Shown: piece after piece, positions 26,401-33,000 of the stretch | Layout: every line of letters begins with the position of its first letter | Numbering within the stretch: position 1 is the first letter of the stretch | Origin: Curvivirga sp965219885 | Lineage (GTDB): Bacteria > Pseudomonadota > Alphaproteobacteria > UBA8366 > Aestuariispiraceae | Reading direction: 5' to 3' | Assembly (NCBI RefSeq): GCF_965219885.1 | Contig: NZ_CBDCOT010000009.1 | Coordinates: 1,240,001-1,304,000 of the forward strand | DNA: 64,000 bases | The notes under the pieces: generated by a model | What the model was told of the DNA's origin: nothing | Databases searched by the model: none | What the model saw: only the letters and a program-made list of their open reading frames with translations | Position numbers and translations under genes: made by a program

Positions 26401-27739
26401 CGAATTGGGACAGCAACTAAGCTTCCTATCTGAAAATGACGGAGGTCGTTATTTCTCTGAAGCAGCGATGTTATCGAAGGAAATTAGTCAAAACGCAGAA
26501 TTTTATAATGTAATTTTAAAAGATTCTATTCCGCCTCAATATGACCAATTGGGTGAATTAATTTCTCCTTCTTCATTATTCCAAGCAAATATTTTTGCTA
26601 ATGTAACCGATCACCGGGATTTTATCGGTGGGGATAATTACGATGGGAATAATTTCGTCGAAGCGCTCTTTGGATATGAAGATAACCCTACACCTGAACA
26701 AATTGTCGCCCGTCAGCAAGAGATGTTGTCTTATGCAAAAACGGCAAATGAAACTTTCGAAGTTATTAACGCGAGACTTGCCAGTGATGATCTAACACCT
26801 ATCCAGAGAGAACAATTACTTGAGCTTAAATCTGACACACTTGATGTCGCAGTCACGACTCTAGAAGGAATAAGTTACCTTAGAGAAAAAGGAGCAGGTG
26901 AAGGTATAGCTGAATTTCTCTCGTCTTCTGCACAGGCCACGCTTTTACTTGTGGCTGATCAGGTTAATCTAGCACTTGATCTGGTTATACCGGAAGAGGC
27001 TTTGGGACTTGATTGGGGGGCAGGTGAACAGGCTATGGCAAACAATCAGGCTTTAACGAAAGCACTTGTTAAGCTTGCCTATGAATTAAAAGATGACCCA
27101 GTTGGTTTTTTGAATGACGTTATAGATGGCTATTCCAACAGATTTGCTGAAGCTGATAAATTAGAAGCCGCAGGAGATGTGATCGGCGCAGAAAGATTAC
27201 GTAATAATGCTGAGGCTGAACTTATATCAACTGTTGCTGGACTTGCGGGTACAGCGAAAGCTGTCATAAAATCGGGTTTAAATAAGTTAGATGTACAAGT
27301 TGCTACAAATAGATTGCCGGATTTCCAACATGGTATACCACAAGGCGAATATGATGCTATTAATCCCGGTCCACTTGATGATGGTTTGGCAGGAACTTTT
27401 TCTGGTGGAAAGTATACGGAAGTTGTTTTAGATAAAGATGTGATCTTACATCGGGCTGGTACAGAGGATACACCTCTAGGACAATTTTTTACGCAAAATT
27501 CTCCGGACGGTGTTCTTAAAACAAGAATTGATAGTGCAGTATTACCTGAATGGCCTGGTGGAGGTGCATCGCCAATAGATTCAGCTTTTGAGGTGAAAAT
27601 CCCCGCAGGAACAAGAGTATATGTGGGTGAAGTTGGTTCGCAAGGAGGAATATATGTTGGTGGAACGCAACAAATCGTGGTTCCTAAACCGTGGTTAATT
27701 GAGGGTGTTCAAGTTATTGGGAGTAAACCTCTTCAATGA
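20486..27739 (+). CDS. TpsA / filamentous haemagglutinin-like exoprotein with C-terminal putative toxin (CdiA-like)
   Basis: A 2417-residue exoprotein. An extended N-terminus precedes a signal peptide ending near ...PSYA. The TPS secretion domain follows (about 45-290), with NPNGI near residue 155 and CNGCGFINTPKASL just after it. Long haemagglutinin-type beta-helix repeats occupy about 300-1550. A Gly/Ala-rich hydrophobic DUF637-like block lies at about 1605-1705. The segment near 1883 (AYDANLYNRQLH) resembles the pre-toxin position where CdiA proteins have VENN; VENN itself is absent. The last ~150 residues form a separate domain with LHRAGTEDTPLGQFFT and GSQGGIYVGGTQQI, vaguely like NAD-targeting ART/TNT toxins. 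Contact-dependent inhibition is inferred from architecture and from the overlapping small gene. The middle (about 23.0-25.4 kb) looks more GC-rich than both ends. Confidence 0.9.
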   Translation: MLFNTYINNFYYKINFINKINLLKKIFTLFVGFSFLAQSIVPSYATDITIDPSSGNTFISSSINGTPVLNIATPTGNGVSHNKFKNFNVSAQNLVVNNSADAGISKLGGGVLGNINLQKGNEARLILNEVTGATRSQLTGAIELFGSSVPLVLANPNGITCNGCGFINTPKASLITGSLDQNRLHSINPQFDLSQESVQIGPDGLNFGDATSGEIISRLVDLNGEIHGGAVDVVTGYGKYDFQSKSFAEQIVDDATKPGFSIDSTLLGGIYAGRISLVANENGVGVKAPDNMSASLGDMRLTADGQLIVKNLDANGSVYLESKSDNIDLQGTIATKKNINATAQDITLIAAKEIAAKENINISATNLSINADSKVVASGSIEVNTVSHLENAGAMSAAGQLNVTSQDRLTNSGDMTGDIIDITADGNFDHSGNIEALKTAKINATSTMNMSGNILSLQDVILNSHQLTMSNTANLKADEDIELVLTQDSTLDGEIVAGQNVKVTTQNNLTSNALLQAPNMEFAIGSNFTSTDRIISGGDLTFTNASSSFTNEGEVVLSGTLSHEGKVINADGGKIVANDNLTISVNALENAGDIDAKGLTITSTDTIENTATGTIDAGDNGLTINVANNLTNAGQVQTEGILSATARGLTNSNNLFAARSLNLSLTDAIDNTGTITGDESLTTSFAAAAATPLVTDGQWISSGDLSLTGLSDWTNSGLLMVKGDLIVEATGDVVNSAGSIIALNDLSITGEAGGRANSITNASGLIQSDNGTVTLKADTITNTRKDLIVTSGLVFDQTYSALQPTISTYTYQGFCGKEGDTPCQKTGKRYHYSNGQVSTGEPNDGVLPSINSVPGASISGAGYAYMLDGSTVIVPHPDRGMDYAAYYDEGPVRVQQYKTELAGGARGTIQSGQNIVIDANTLNNNYSTIAATGDIDISGGDLNNSGLALTSQLYFSAYYGNYNRCFGGPCKWFGNGGGRLLVETTSAGIEAATIQAGGNVNLNLTGTVTNNSDIESGMTIRPDAAVLVDTIDKGNRAALDYSSIAQGASLAAFNGVEGNLQANPKDPLARVETSNSALHGFLTNNVSGFDSLFAQAAPNQSVLFETRFAYADLGQFYGSDYFISSLPEFTIDADVKRLGDSYLDTRLIHEQIMQQTGKRWLDPSIADDSAQMKNLLDAGIQYAKDMNISPGVWLTQEQINNLNQDLVWYVEMVVEGQRVLVPKVYLASTTNAELTDTGAVIAAVGDLTVTASEVINKGGDIIARNAQITAAGNIVNNSGRIIAEKDVTLTTLLGDVINTTDTITAVTNLNAAKSILYKDGSIQSGEDLTIDAANDVYISGANTESGEDTTINAQNNIVVDGVGLVEKYDQSGASEGFHDTYTKDNLIWKTSSIKSGGNLNATANNDISLLGAQIEAAKAVNIDAGNNLTVGTLVDQINVHYGEESDKKTLKYDYQAQLNKLTSIKAGEEISLKARKDLELVGSKLEAGEDIFLEATEGGIRLLTARDSTFESLEKNYEGKAWFKMHSQGEIAETVSMVLMEAQGSINFKSAEGITVEYRESGNLLEDAAALSKLPGLEWMEEALEREDIDWVAVQEHYESWDEKNEGMTGAAMAVVAIAVAVVTAGAGAAMLAAAQGVAVSSLGTVATAVANAGFTSMVTTAATATINSKGKLGAGIKAVVSKEGMKSLLSAVLVAGITAGVTNTAGAAANGSSGANNTTLFDMTNLESLPTVAKNQLINAAVKASVNSAIYGGDFGENMKDAFVTAAINVASSQIYNMIGDFAAGSLNEDLGLSDGFKLEDGSVEKILLHAVAGCGIGEARSGGCFAGAIGAGLQEALGDGYASVSSDPQMQAQLAGLVAAVAVALSGGDADAVNTANATAYDANLYNRQLHTKEILAIKEKAEALDGVDGLSAAEWQQILGQEAMRLNDEDNSELFTALSERTDLSGATIQIAQTAISDMIAANDATFINELGQQLSFLSENDGGRYFSEAAMLSKEISQNAEFYNVILKDSIPPQYDQLGELISPSSLFQANIFANVTDHRDFIGGDNYDGNNFVEALFGYEDNPTPEQIVARQQEMLSYAKTANETFEVINARLASDDLTPIQREQLLELKSDTLDVAVTTLEGISYLREKGAGEGIAEFLSSSAQATLLLVADQVNLALDLVIPEEALGLDWGAGEQAMANNQALTKALVKLAYELKDDPVGFLNDVIDGYSNRFAEADKLEAAGDVIGAERLRNNAEAELISTVAGLAGTAKAVIKSGLNKLDVQVATNRLPDFQHGIPQGEYDAINPGPLDDGLAGTFSGGKYTEVVLDKDVILHRAGTEDTPLGQFFTQNSPDGVLKTRIDSAVLPEWPGGGASPIDSAFEVKIPAGTRVYVGEVGSQGGIYVGGTQQIVVPKPWLIEGVQVIGSKPLQ

Positions 27740-28014
27740 GTAAGGTAGATATTGAAAAAGCCGAACTATATTTGTCCGAAATGGGAGAGTTATTAGAGAA
27801 AAATAATTGTTCTCCATTTTGGGCAAATAAATTGAAATCTCTCGCGGCAAAAAAAACACTGTGTCCAGATGATTTTAGGGTCCAGATTAAAAGTATGTTT
27901 GGTGGAATGGGGTCATTGAATGATCTTGTATTATTAGATGATGATGGGAAGGTTGATCGTGATCTTAATATAATCTTTGATGATTTGAGAAAGAAGTTAT
28001 TTGATGTAATCTAG
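27736..28014 (+). CDS. Candidate immunity protein of the TpsA toxin
   Basis: A 92-residue, small, soluble, acidic and charged protein with no recognised family. Its ATG overlaps the tpsA stop as ATGA, the usual arrangement for a CdiI-type immunity gene, which must be co-expressed with its toxin. Candidate helices are at residues 5-35 and 70-90. The N-terminus has no signal peptide, consistent with action in the cytoplasm against an incoming toxin. Function is inferred only from position and size. Confidence 0.7.
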   Translation: MSKVDIEKAELYLSEMGELLEKNNCSPFWANKLKSLAAKKTLCPDDFRVQIKSMFGGMGSLNDLVLLDDDGKVDRDLNIIFDDLRKKLFDVI

Positions 28015-28017
28015 AGT

Positions 28018-28222
28018 ATTTCCCTCCTTGGGACCCAGATTGAGGCCGCTAAAGCAGTCAATATTGATGCGGGGAATAACCTGACTGTCGATATTTTGGT
28101 TGATCAGATCAATGTGCATTACGGGGAAGAATCCAACAAGAAAACCCTAAAAATGATTATTAGGCTCAGTTAAATAAACTAGTTAGTTTGAATACAGGTG
28201 GGGAGTTTTCTTCAAAGCCCAG
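28018..28222 (+). pseudogene. Decayed tpsA fragment downstream of the immunity gene
   Basis: About 205 bp align with 24704-24909 inside tpsA (from residue 1407, ISLLGAQIEAAKAVNIDAGN). The first 131 bases differ at roughly ten positions. A frameshift near 28150 and in-frame stops then break the reading frame. It starts 3 bp after the immunity gene stop. This is a relic of recombination or of a second TpsA copy. Confidence 0.9.
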
Positions 28223-28290
28223 CATGACTTAAGCCTGATCGACAGATAGACTTGATACGAGAATAATAGGGGGTGTCTCGTGATAAAATT

Positions 28291-28363
28291 AACGCATATC
28301 CTTAACAAGCAAGACCTCGCATTTTTGATACATCTTGACGTATGAATTGTGCGTTCTTGTTAA
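28291..28363. other. Interleaved inverted repeats upstream of the Fur-like box
   Basis: AACGCA (28291-28296) pairs with TGCGTT (28350-28355), and TTAACAAG (28302-28309) pairs with CTTGTTAA (28356-28363). The order is 1-2-1'-2', which as RNA would be a pseudoknot-like topology. It may be chance or a protein-binding array. Confidence 0.3.
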
Positions 28364-28377
28364 TGGTGCAAATTTAA

Positions 28378-28407
28378 TTGACATGAGAATCGTTCTCATT
28401 TAACTAT
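28378..28407 (+). promoter_or_regulatory. Promoter with embedded Fur-like box
   Basis: A TTGACA -35 (28378-28383) is followed at 18-bp spacing by a weak -10 AACTAT (28402-28407). The spacer holds TGAGAATCGTTCTCA (28384-28398), a 7-1-7 type Fur-box match with 6-bp perfect arms. Binding there would block the promoter that reads into the cobalamin riboswitch. Confidence 0.65.
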
Positions 28408-28418
28408 TTTTACAGATA

Positions 28419-28599
28419 TTGGTGCTTCAAATTTTGAGGTGAAAAGGGAAATTGGTGAAAATCCAATACTGCCCCCGCAACTGTAAACGGTTAGCGTCGA
28501 CTGATAATGCCACTGGTAGAAAATCGTCTATTGGGAAGGTTATGTCGAAAAGCAAAGATCCGTATAGTCAGGAGACCTGCCAGTATTAGCGTTACCCGT
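28419..28599 (+). promoter_or_regulatory. Cobalamin (B12) riboswitch
   Basis: Core motifs occur in the right order: GTGAAAAGGGAA, GGTGAAAATCC, ACTGCCCCCGCAACTGTAA, GCCACTG (28509-28515), GGGAAGG (28533-28539) and the B12 box AGTCAGGAGACCTGCC (28566-28581). The region just after it can form either CCCGT/ACGGG (28595-28599 with 28607-28611), which masks part of the SD GGGGAGG at 28609-28615, or CCTTCA/TGAAGG (28600-28605 with 28618-28623). This looks like translational control. The first gene after it is a 20-codon ORF and then the Nik-like importer. Confidence 0.93.
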
Positions 28600-28624
28600 C
28601 CTTCATACGGGGAGGTTTGAAGGC

Positions 28625-28687
28625 ATGGCAACCCATTGTGGTGACGCAACTTGTGTCGCTATGGTGGGAATTAATCAATATATCTGA
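28625..28687 (+). CDS. 20-codon ORF directly controlled by the B12 riboswitch
   Basis: An ATG 9 nt after the strong SD GGGGAGG opens a 20-residue frame, MATHCGDATCVAMVGINQYI. The SD lies in the predicted riboswitch expression platform. Cys5, Cys10 and His4 could bind metal, but this is speculation. It could be a leader peptide, or the truncated start of a lost gene. No homolog is recognised. Confidence 0.4.
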   Translation: MATHCGDATCVAMVGINQYI

Positions 28688-28850
28688 TCAATTTCCAAAT
28701 AAATATGTGAGATCCGTTTAACTCAGTTACACAGTTAAATGGATTTATATGTTTTCTATAGCTTAATTTTGTTTTGGCTTTGATAGGAAGGCTCCCTCTC
28801 AACCTATCGATGATCAAAAAAAGATGTTGGCAAACGTAACACAAAACAAT
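28688..28850. other. Leader between the 20-codon ORF and the Zur-like site
   Basis: AT-rich and without a supported gene. It holds a loose inverted repeat (TGATAGG ... CCTATC, about 28779-28808). No clear T-tract follows, so termination is not supported. Confidence 0.4.
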
Positions 28851-28872
28851 AAATGTTATGTTATAACATATC
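28851..28872. promoter_or_regulatory. Zur-like palindrome before the importer gene
   Basis: ATGTTAT-GTT-ATAACAT is a perfect 7-3-7 inverted repeat, flanked by AA and ATC. It closely resembles the proteobacterial Zur consensus as remembered (GAAATGTTAT-N3-ATAACATTTC). It overlaps a possible -10 (TATAAC, 28862-28867) and ends 18 bp before the preferred start codon. Confidence 0.6.
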
Positions 28873-28890
28873 AAATATATGGAAAGTTCT

Positions 28891-30465
28891 ATGCTATCTA
28901 AATTACACAATTTTTCTGCAGCTGGTCTATTAGCTACCACTTTGATTGCGTCCGCAACATTTACTGCTACAAATTTGTCCACGGCTATGGCCGACGAAAA
29001 TATTATGACAGTTGCCGTGCCTTTTGGCCCTAAAGGTTCCGTGCCTGATCCACGTGCCCGTCAAAATGGCTGGATCAGTAACCGCGCAGGGGTTTCAGAA
29101 ACACTAATTGGCCTGACCTATGATATGCAACAAGCCCCAAGGCTCGCGGTTTCTTATGATCAAATATCACCGACAGAATGGAAAATTGGATTACGCAAAG
29201 GTGTAAAATTCCATGATGGTAGTGCAATGACCGCCCAAGATGTGAAAGCGTCTTTTGAAAAACTTTCTGAAGAAGGTCATTCGGCTCATAATCCACGGCT
29301 TGTGAAATTACTTGGTATCAAAGAAATTAAGATTGTAGATGATCACACTCTTGTTTTTGAAACCAATACACCAAATTCTGCTTTTCTTTGGTCTTTAACT
29401 GAGCCTTCGGCTGCTGTCATGAAAGAAGGTACTAAGGAACTTCCTTTAATTGGTACTGGGCCTTTTGTCTTCAAGGAAGCTGAAACGGGAAAATTCTATC
29501 GTACCGTTGGATTTGATCAGTATTGGGGAGGAAAACCAAATCTAGACGGTCTTGTTTTAGATACAATTCCTGATCCTTCAGTTGCGGCCTTGGCATTGCG
29601 TTCTGGTGACGTTGATGTTGTTACAAACTTCAATGAACAAGAATTTGATAAAGTGAAACAAAGCGGTGACTTTAATACCTATGCAACTGAAACTTTACGT
29701 CTGTTCTTTATTCAACCCCAAACAGAAAAAGGCCCGTTGAAACACAAAGTTTTGCGTCAGGCAATTTCATTGGGGCTTGATCGTGATTTGATGGTTCAGG
29801 TTGCACTGGCAAATGTGGGTGGTGCCGCGTCAAAATCTATCTTCCCACAACAAATGAAATCTTGGGTGAATAAAGCGGTTGACCTTCCGTTCAACGTAGA
29901 AAAAGCCAAAGAAATTTTGGATGCTGCAGGTATCAAAGATTCTGATGGCAATGGTATTCGTGAAGTCGATGGTGCAGACATTGTATTGAAAGTTCGCTCA
30001 TACGAAGGTCGCCCTGCTTTGAAACCGTCTCTGGAAATTACGCAAGCCTTGTTGCAACAAATTGGTATCGGTGCGGAAGTTTCCATGGGTGAATGGGGTG
30101 CGAATAATGCATCTCTGGAAGCGGGTGAAATTGATATGCATCTTCAGGCATGGGGTACTGCCCCTCAAGGTGATCCAGACTATTTCCCATCCACACTTGT
30201 ACAAACGGGGGCAAAGTATAATGTTTCTGGATACAGCAACTCTCTTGTCGATAAGTTGTTAGAACAGGGACGAAATGAGTTTGATAACGAAAAACGCAAA
30301 GTCTTCTATGATGAAGTACAAGAAATCATCAATGAAGAACTGCCTTTGATCCCTCTATTCCATAAAACACAGGTATCTGTGTCGTCTAAGGCCGTGGAAG
30401 GATATAAAATCCATCCTGCTGAAACTTACCTCGCAACACCAGAGCTTACTCTTGTTAAAGAGTAA
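28891..30465 (+). CDS. ABC transporter substrate-binding protein, peptide/nickel (NikA/CntA) class
   Basis: A 524-residue family-5 binding protein. Its signal peptide ends near ...STAMA before DENIMTV. The body shows the usual features LRKGVKFHDGSAMTAQDVKASF, IGTGPFVF and the C-terminal EVQEIINEELPLIPLFH. Nickel, cobalt, opine-metallophore and peptide binders share this fold, and residues alone do not decide the ligand. ATG 28879 is an upstream alternative; ATG 28891 has GGAAAG upstream and is preferred. It heads a six-gene operon. The Zur-like site and, further up, a B12 riboswitch and Fur-like box point to a metal or metal-chelate ligand. Confidence 0.9.
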   Translation: MLSKLHNFSAAGLLATTLIASATFTATNLSTAMADENIMTVAVPFGPKGSVPDPRARQNGWISNRAGVSETLIGLTYDMQQAPRLAVSYDQISPTEWKIGLRKGVKFHDGSAMTAQDVKASFEKLSEEGHSAHNPRLVKLLGIKEIKIVDDHTLVFETNTPNSAFLWSLTEPSAAVMKEGTKELPLIGTGPFVFKEAETGKFYRTVGFDQYWGGKPNLDGLVLDTIPDPSVAALALRSGDVDVVTNFNEQEFDKVKQSGDFNTYATETLRLFFIQPQTEKGPLKHKVLRQAISLGLDRDLMVQVALANVGGAASKSIFPQQMKSWVNKAVDLPFNVEKAKEILDAAGIKDSDGNGIREVDGADIVLKVRSYEGRPALKPSLEITQALLQQIGIGAEVSMGEWGANNASLEAGEIDMHLQAWGTAPQGDPDYFPSTLVQTGAKYNVSGYSNSLVDKLLEQGRNEFDNEKRKVFYDEVQEIINEELPLIPLFHKTQVSVSSKAVEGYKIHPAETYLATPELTLVKE

Positions 30466-31207
30466 AGAGCTGTTGTTGTCCTGCGCCGGGTTGAGTGTCC
30501 ATATGGATACTCAGCCCATCTTGCAGGAGATTGACTTGTCTATCTATGCAGGTGAAAAAGTCGCTATCGTAGGCCGTTCTGGTTCTGGGAAATCTACTCT
30601 GCTGCGCGGTTTGTTTGGGTTGTATGCACCGATGAAACGAACGAACGGCAGTATTCAATTTCAGGACCAGATGAAATCTTCTGATATTGCCTATGTTCCG
30701 CAAAATCCAGATTTCGGATTTGATCCGCTAAAAAGGCTCGTTTGGCAGTGGAAACAATTTTGCAAATGGCATTTGAAAGCAGCTGGCAAAGAAGTTGAAG
30801 ATTTACAAGAAACGCTTACTGCTTTCGGTTTACCAGCATTAGGTCGGAAATACCCACATCAATGGAGCCGTGGTATGCAACAAAGATTGCTTATTGCGAA
30901 AGCTATTGCGACACATCCACGATTGCTTGTTCTTGATGAGCCAACCTCCGCATTAGACCCAATAATTGCATCTGTTGCGTTGGATCATATCTCTGAATAT
31001 TCAGTTAAAGAAAATATGGCTTTGCTTATGGTTACTCATGACATTGGGCTCGCCACAGAATTTGCTGATCGGATCATCGTTTTGGAAGGTGGGTTATTGG
31101 CGGAAAACACGCCGAAAGAACAATTCCTCAAGAAACCAGCTTCCGAAGCAGGAAAGTATCTGTTGAGGTTTAAATCTTGGTCCATAAACCAGAATAAGGC
31201 AGCTTAG
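30452..31207 (+). CDS. ABC transporter ATP-binding protein (NikD/DppD-like)
   Basis: A 251-residue nucleotide-binding subunit. It has Walker A GRSGSGKST, Q-loop near YVPQNP, a signature that reads WSRGMQQRLLIAKAI (LSGGQ variant), Walker B LLVLDEPTSALDP and the switch His in VTHDIG. The frame overlaps the binding-protein gene by 14 bp. The first possible start is TTG 30452; TTG 30473 after AAAGAG is an alternative. It works with the next gene as a heterodimeric ATPase pair. Confidence 0.9.
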   Translation: MLKSKELLLSCAGLSVHMDTQPILQEIDLSIYAGEKVAIVGRSGSGKSTLLRGLFGLYAPMKRTNGSIQFQDQMKSSDIAYVPQNPDFGFDPLKRLVWQWKQFCKWHLKAAGKEVEDLQETLTAFGLPALGRKYPHQWSRGMQQRLLIAKAIATHPRLLVLDEPTSALDPIIASVALDHISEYSVKENMALLMVTHDIGLATEFADRIIVLEGGLLAENTPKEQFLKKPASEAGKYLLRFKSWSINQNKAA

Positions 31208-31986
31208 TGGTTATGCTTCAAGAAAGTTTATTGAAAGTCGAAAGCTTAACTGCCTTCACTGATACAACAAATCTGTTAGAAAATGTAAGTTTTGCTCTTG
31301 ATTGCGGTGAAACACTTTGCGTCGTTGGAGAAAGCGGCGCAGGAAAGTCGACGTTATTAAAATCGTTGCTAGGAATTCAACCTTCTCACTGGAAACGTTT
31401 TCAGCATCACTTAGTGAATGGTGACATTGAAATTATTAACGTTGAAAAACGAACTTTGGGTTTACCTTTTACCCAATGGGTGGCTCAAGATCCACTTGCG
31501 GCATTAAACCCGCGATTAAATCTAAATGATCTAATTTCCGAAACACTTTATAAGCAAAATCTTCCAAAAGGGGAAAGAGCCGACAAAGTTATGCATGCTT
31601 TGGCGTCGGTGGATTTGCCCACTGATTGGTTACAAAGAAAACCGACGGAGTTATCTATCGGGCAAGCCCAAAGAGTATGTATTGCGCGCGCGATCATCTG
31701 TGAACCGAAACTCATTTTATTTGACGAACCATTAAGTGCGCTTGATGCAATTACACAGAAACAGGTTGCCGAGACAATGCACACGATCCACCAGGAAACG
31801 CAATATGCACAGATAATAGTGACGCATGACCTCGGTTTTGCGAAGGCTTATGCAGATAAGATACTTGTCTTGAAAAACGGTCAAGTAGACGCTTATGCGA
31901 GCGCATCTGATTTTTTCACAACGGACCAAACTGAATATTGCCATAAATTGCTGACGGCAGCCCAAAAGTTAGGGGTACTTTACTAA
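31207..31986 (+). CDS. ABC transporter ATP-binding protein (NikE/DppF-like)
   Basis: A 259-residue partner ATPase with Walker A GESGAGKST, Q-loop WVAQDPLAALNPR, signature LSIGQAQRVCIARAI, Walker B LILFDEPLSALDA and VTHDLG. The GTG start at 31207 overlaps the previous stop by one base and has AAGG 7 nt upstream; ATG 31213 is an alternative. The C-terminus lacks the long oligopeptide-type extension and Cys cluster of OppD/OppF, as in Nik/Cnt systems. Confidence 0.9.
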   Translation: MVMLQESLLKVESLTAFTDTTNLLENVSFALDCGETLCVVGESGAGKSTLLKSLLGIQPSHWKRFQHHLVNGDIEIINVEKRTLGLPFTQWVAQDPLAALNPRLNLNDLISETLYKQNLPKGERADKVMHALASVDLPTDWLQRKPTELSIGQAQRVCIARAIICEPKLILFDEPLSALDAITQKQVAETMHTIHQETQYAQIIVTHDLGFAKAYADKILVLKNGQVDAYASASDFFTTDQTEYCHKLLTAAQKLGVLY

Positions 31987-32984
31987 TGATAAGGAACTTC
32001 ACGCCCTATCTGATGCATCTATTAGGCTTTATTACGGTATTGCTTGGTATCAGCCTTATAACTTTTGCACTTTATTATTTTTCTCCCGGTGACAAAGCAG
32101 AAGCTATTGCCCGTGCGACTTATGAAGGTGAGATTGCGTTCTCAAACGAAGTTATACAAGGGATCATTATAAAGCACGGTTTGGATAAACCCTTTTTCGA
32201 TCAATACTTGGCGTGGTTATTAAAAACGCTTTCTGGTGACTTTGGAAATTCATGGGTTTCAAATGCACCAGCTATAGATATCTTTATGGAAAATGTTGGC
32301 GGTACCTTGGAGCTTTCCGCTTATTCATTGATGCTTGGTCTTTTCATTGCTTTCTTACTTAGTATTCTTTGTTACATATATCCTGGTAGCGTTATCGACA
32401 AAGCTGCAATTGCTATCTCATCAATTGGCGCAGCAATCCCTAATTTCTGGTTGGCGCTTATATTGATTTTCGTTTTTTCCGTGAGTTTAAACTGGTTGCC
32501 AAGCTATGGATCAGATAGTTTTAGTCATCAAATACTCCCTGTCATTACGCTCTCTTTTTGGGTTATCTCTTCACAAACAAGGCTTCTTCGATCCTTCTTC
32601 TTAGAAGCAAAGCAAGCCCCTTTTATATCTACATTACGAATGAGAGGCGTATCAGAGGTTGAGATCTTCCTGAAGCATGTCATTCCTCATTCTACCTCAT
32701 CTGCCCTAACGATGATCGCTCTTGATTTAGCGCATCTGCTGGAAGGGGCAATTATCATTGAGATCATCTTTGTGCGAGGCGGGCTTGGATCTTTGCTGAT
32801 CTACTCAGTAGGTGCGCGGGACTACCCAATGCTAATCTTGCTTACTTTGTTCTCAGCCATTGTGTATTTGCTCACTAATATCTTTGTGGAACAGGTTCAA
32901 TCGCTTCTTGATCCGCGAAAACGTGTTGCACTTTTAAAAAATAAGAAAATCAAAGTTAGCTCTTTGATCCCCTCAAAAAATTAG
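31986..32984 (+). CDS. ABC transporter permease (NikB/DppB-like)
   Basis: A 332-residue permease with about six membrane helices. The periplasmic loop after helix 1 has the family pattern HGLDKPFFDQYLAWL...GDFGNSW, and the EAA-like coupling loop reads TLRMRGVSEVEIFLKHVIPH. The start overlaps the previous stop as TAATG, so coupling is tight. It pairs with the next permease. Confidence 0.9.
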   Translation: MIRNFTPYLMHLLGFITVLLGISLITFALYYFSPGDKAEAIARATYEGEIAFSNEVIQGIIIKHGLDKPFFDQYLAWLLKTLSGDFGNSWVSNAPAIDIFMENVGGTLELSAYSLMLGLFIAFLLSILCYIYPGSVIDKAAIAISSIGAAIPNFWLALILIFVFSVSLNWLPSYGSDSFSHQILPVITLSFWVISSQTRLLRSFFLEAKQAPFISTLRMRGVSEVEIFLKHVIPHSTSSALTMIALDLAHLLEGAIIIEIIFVRGGLGSLLIYSVGARDYPMLILLTLFSAIVYLLTNIFVEQVQSLLDPRKRVALLKNKKIKVSSLIPSKN

Positions 32985-33000
32985 TTCCATAGTCTCTATC

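Noticed and set aside
20486..27739. Repeat-rich tpsA interior as a CRISPR or tandem array
   Set aside because: The repeats are degenerate protein-level beta-helix repeats without constant DNA repeats and spacers.
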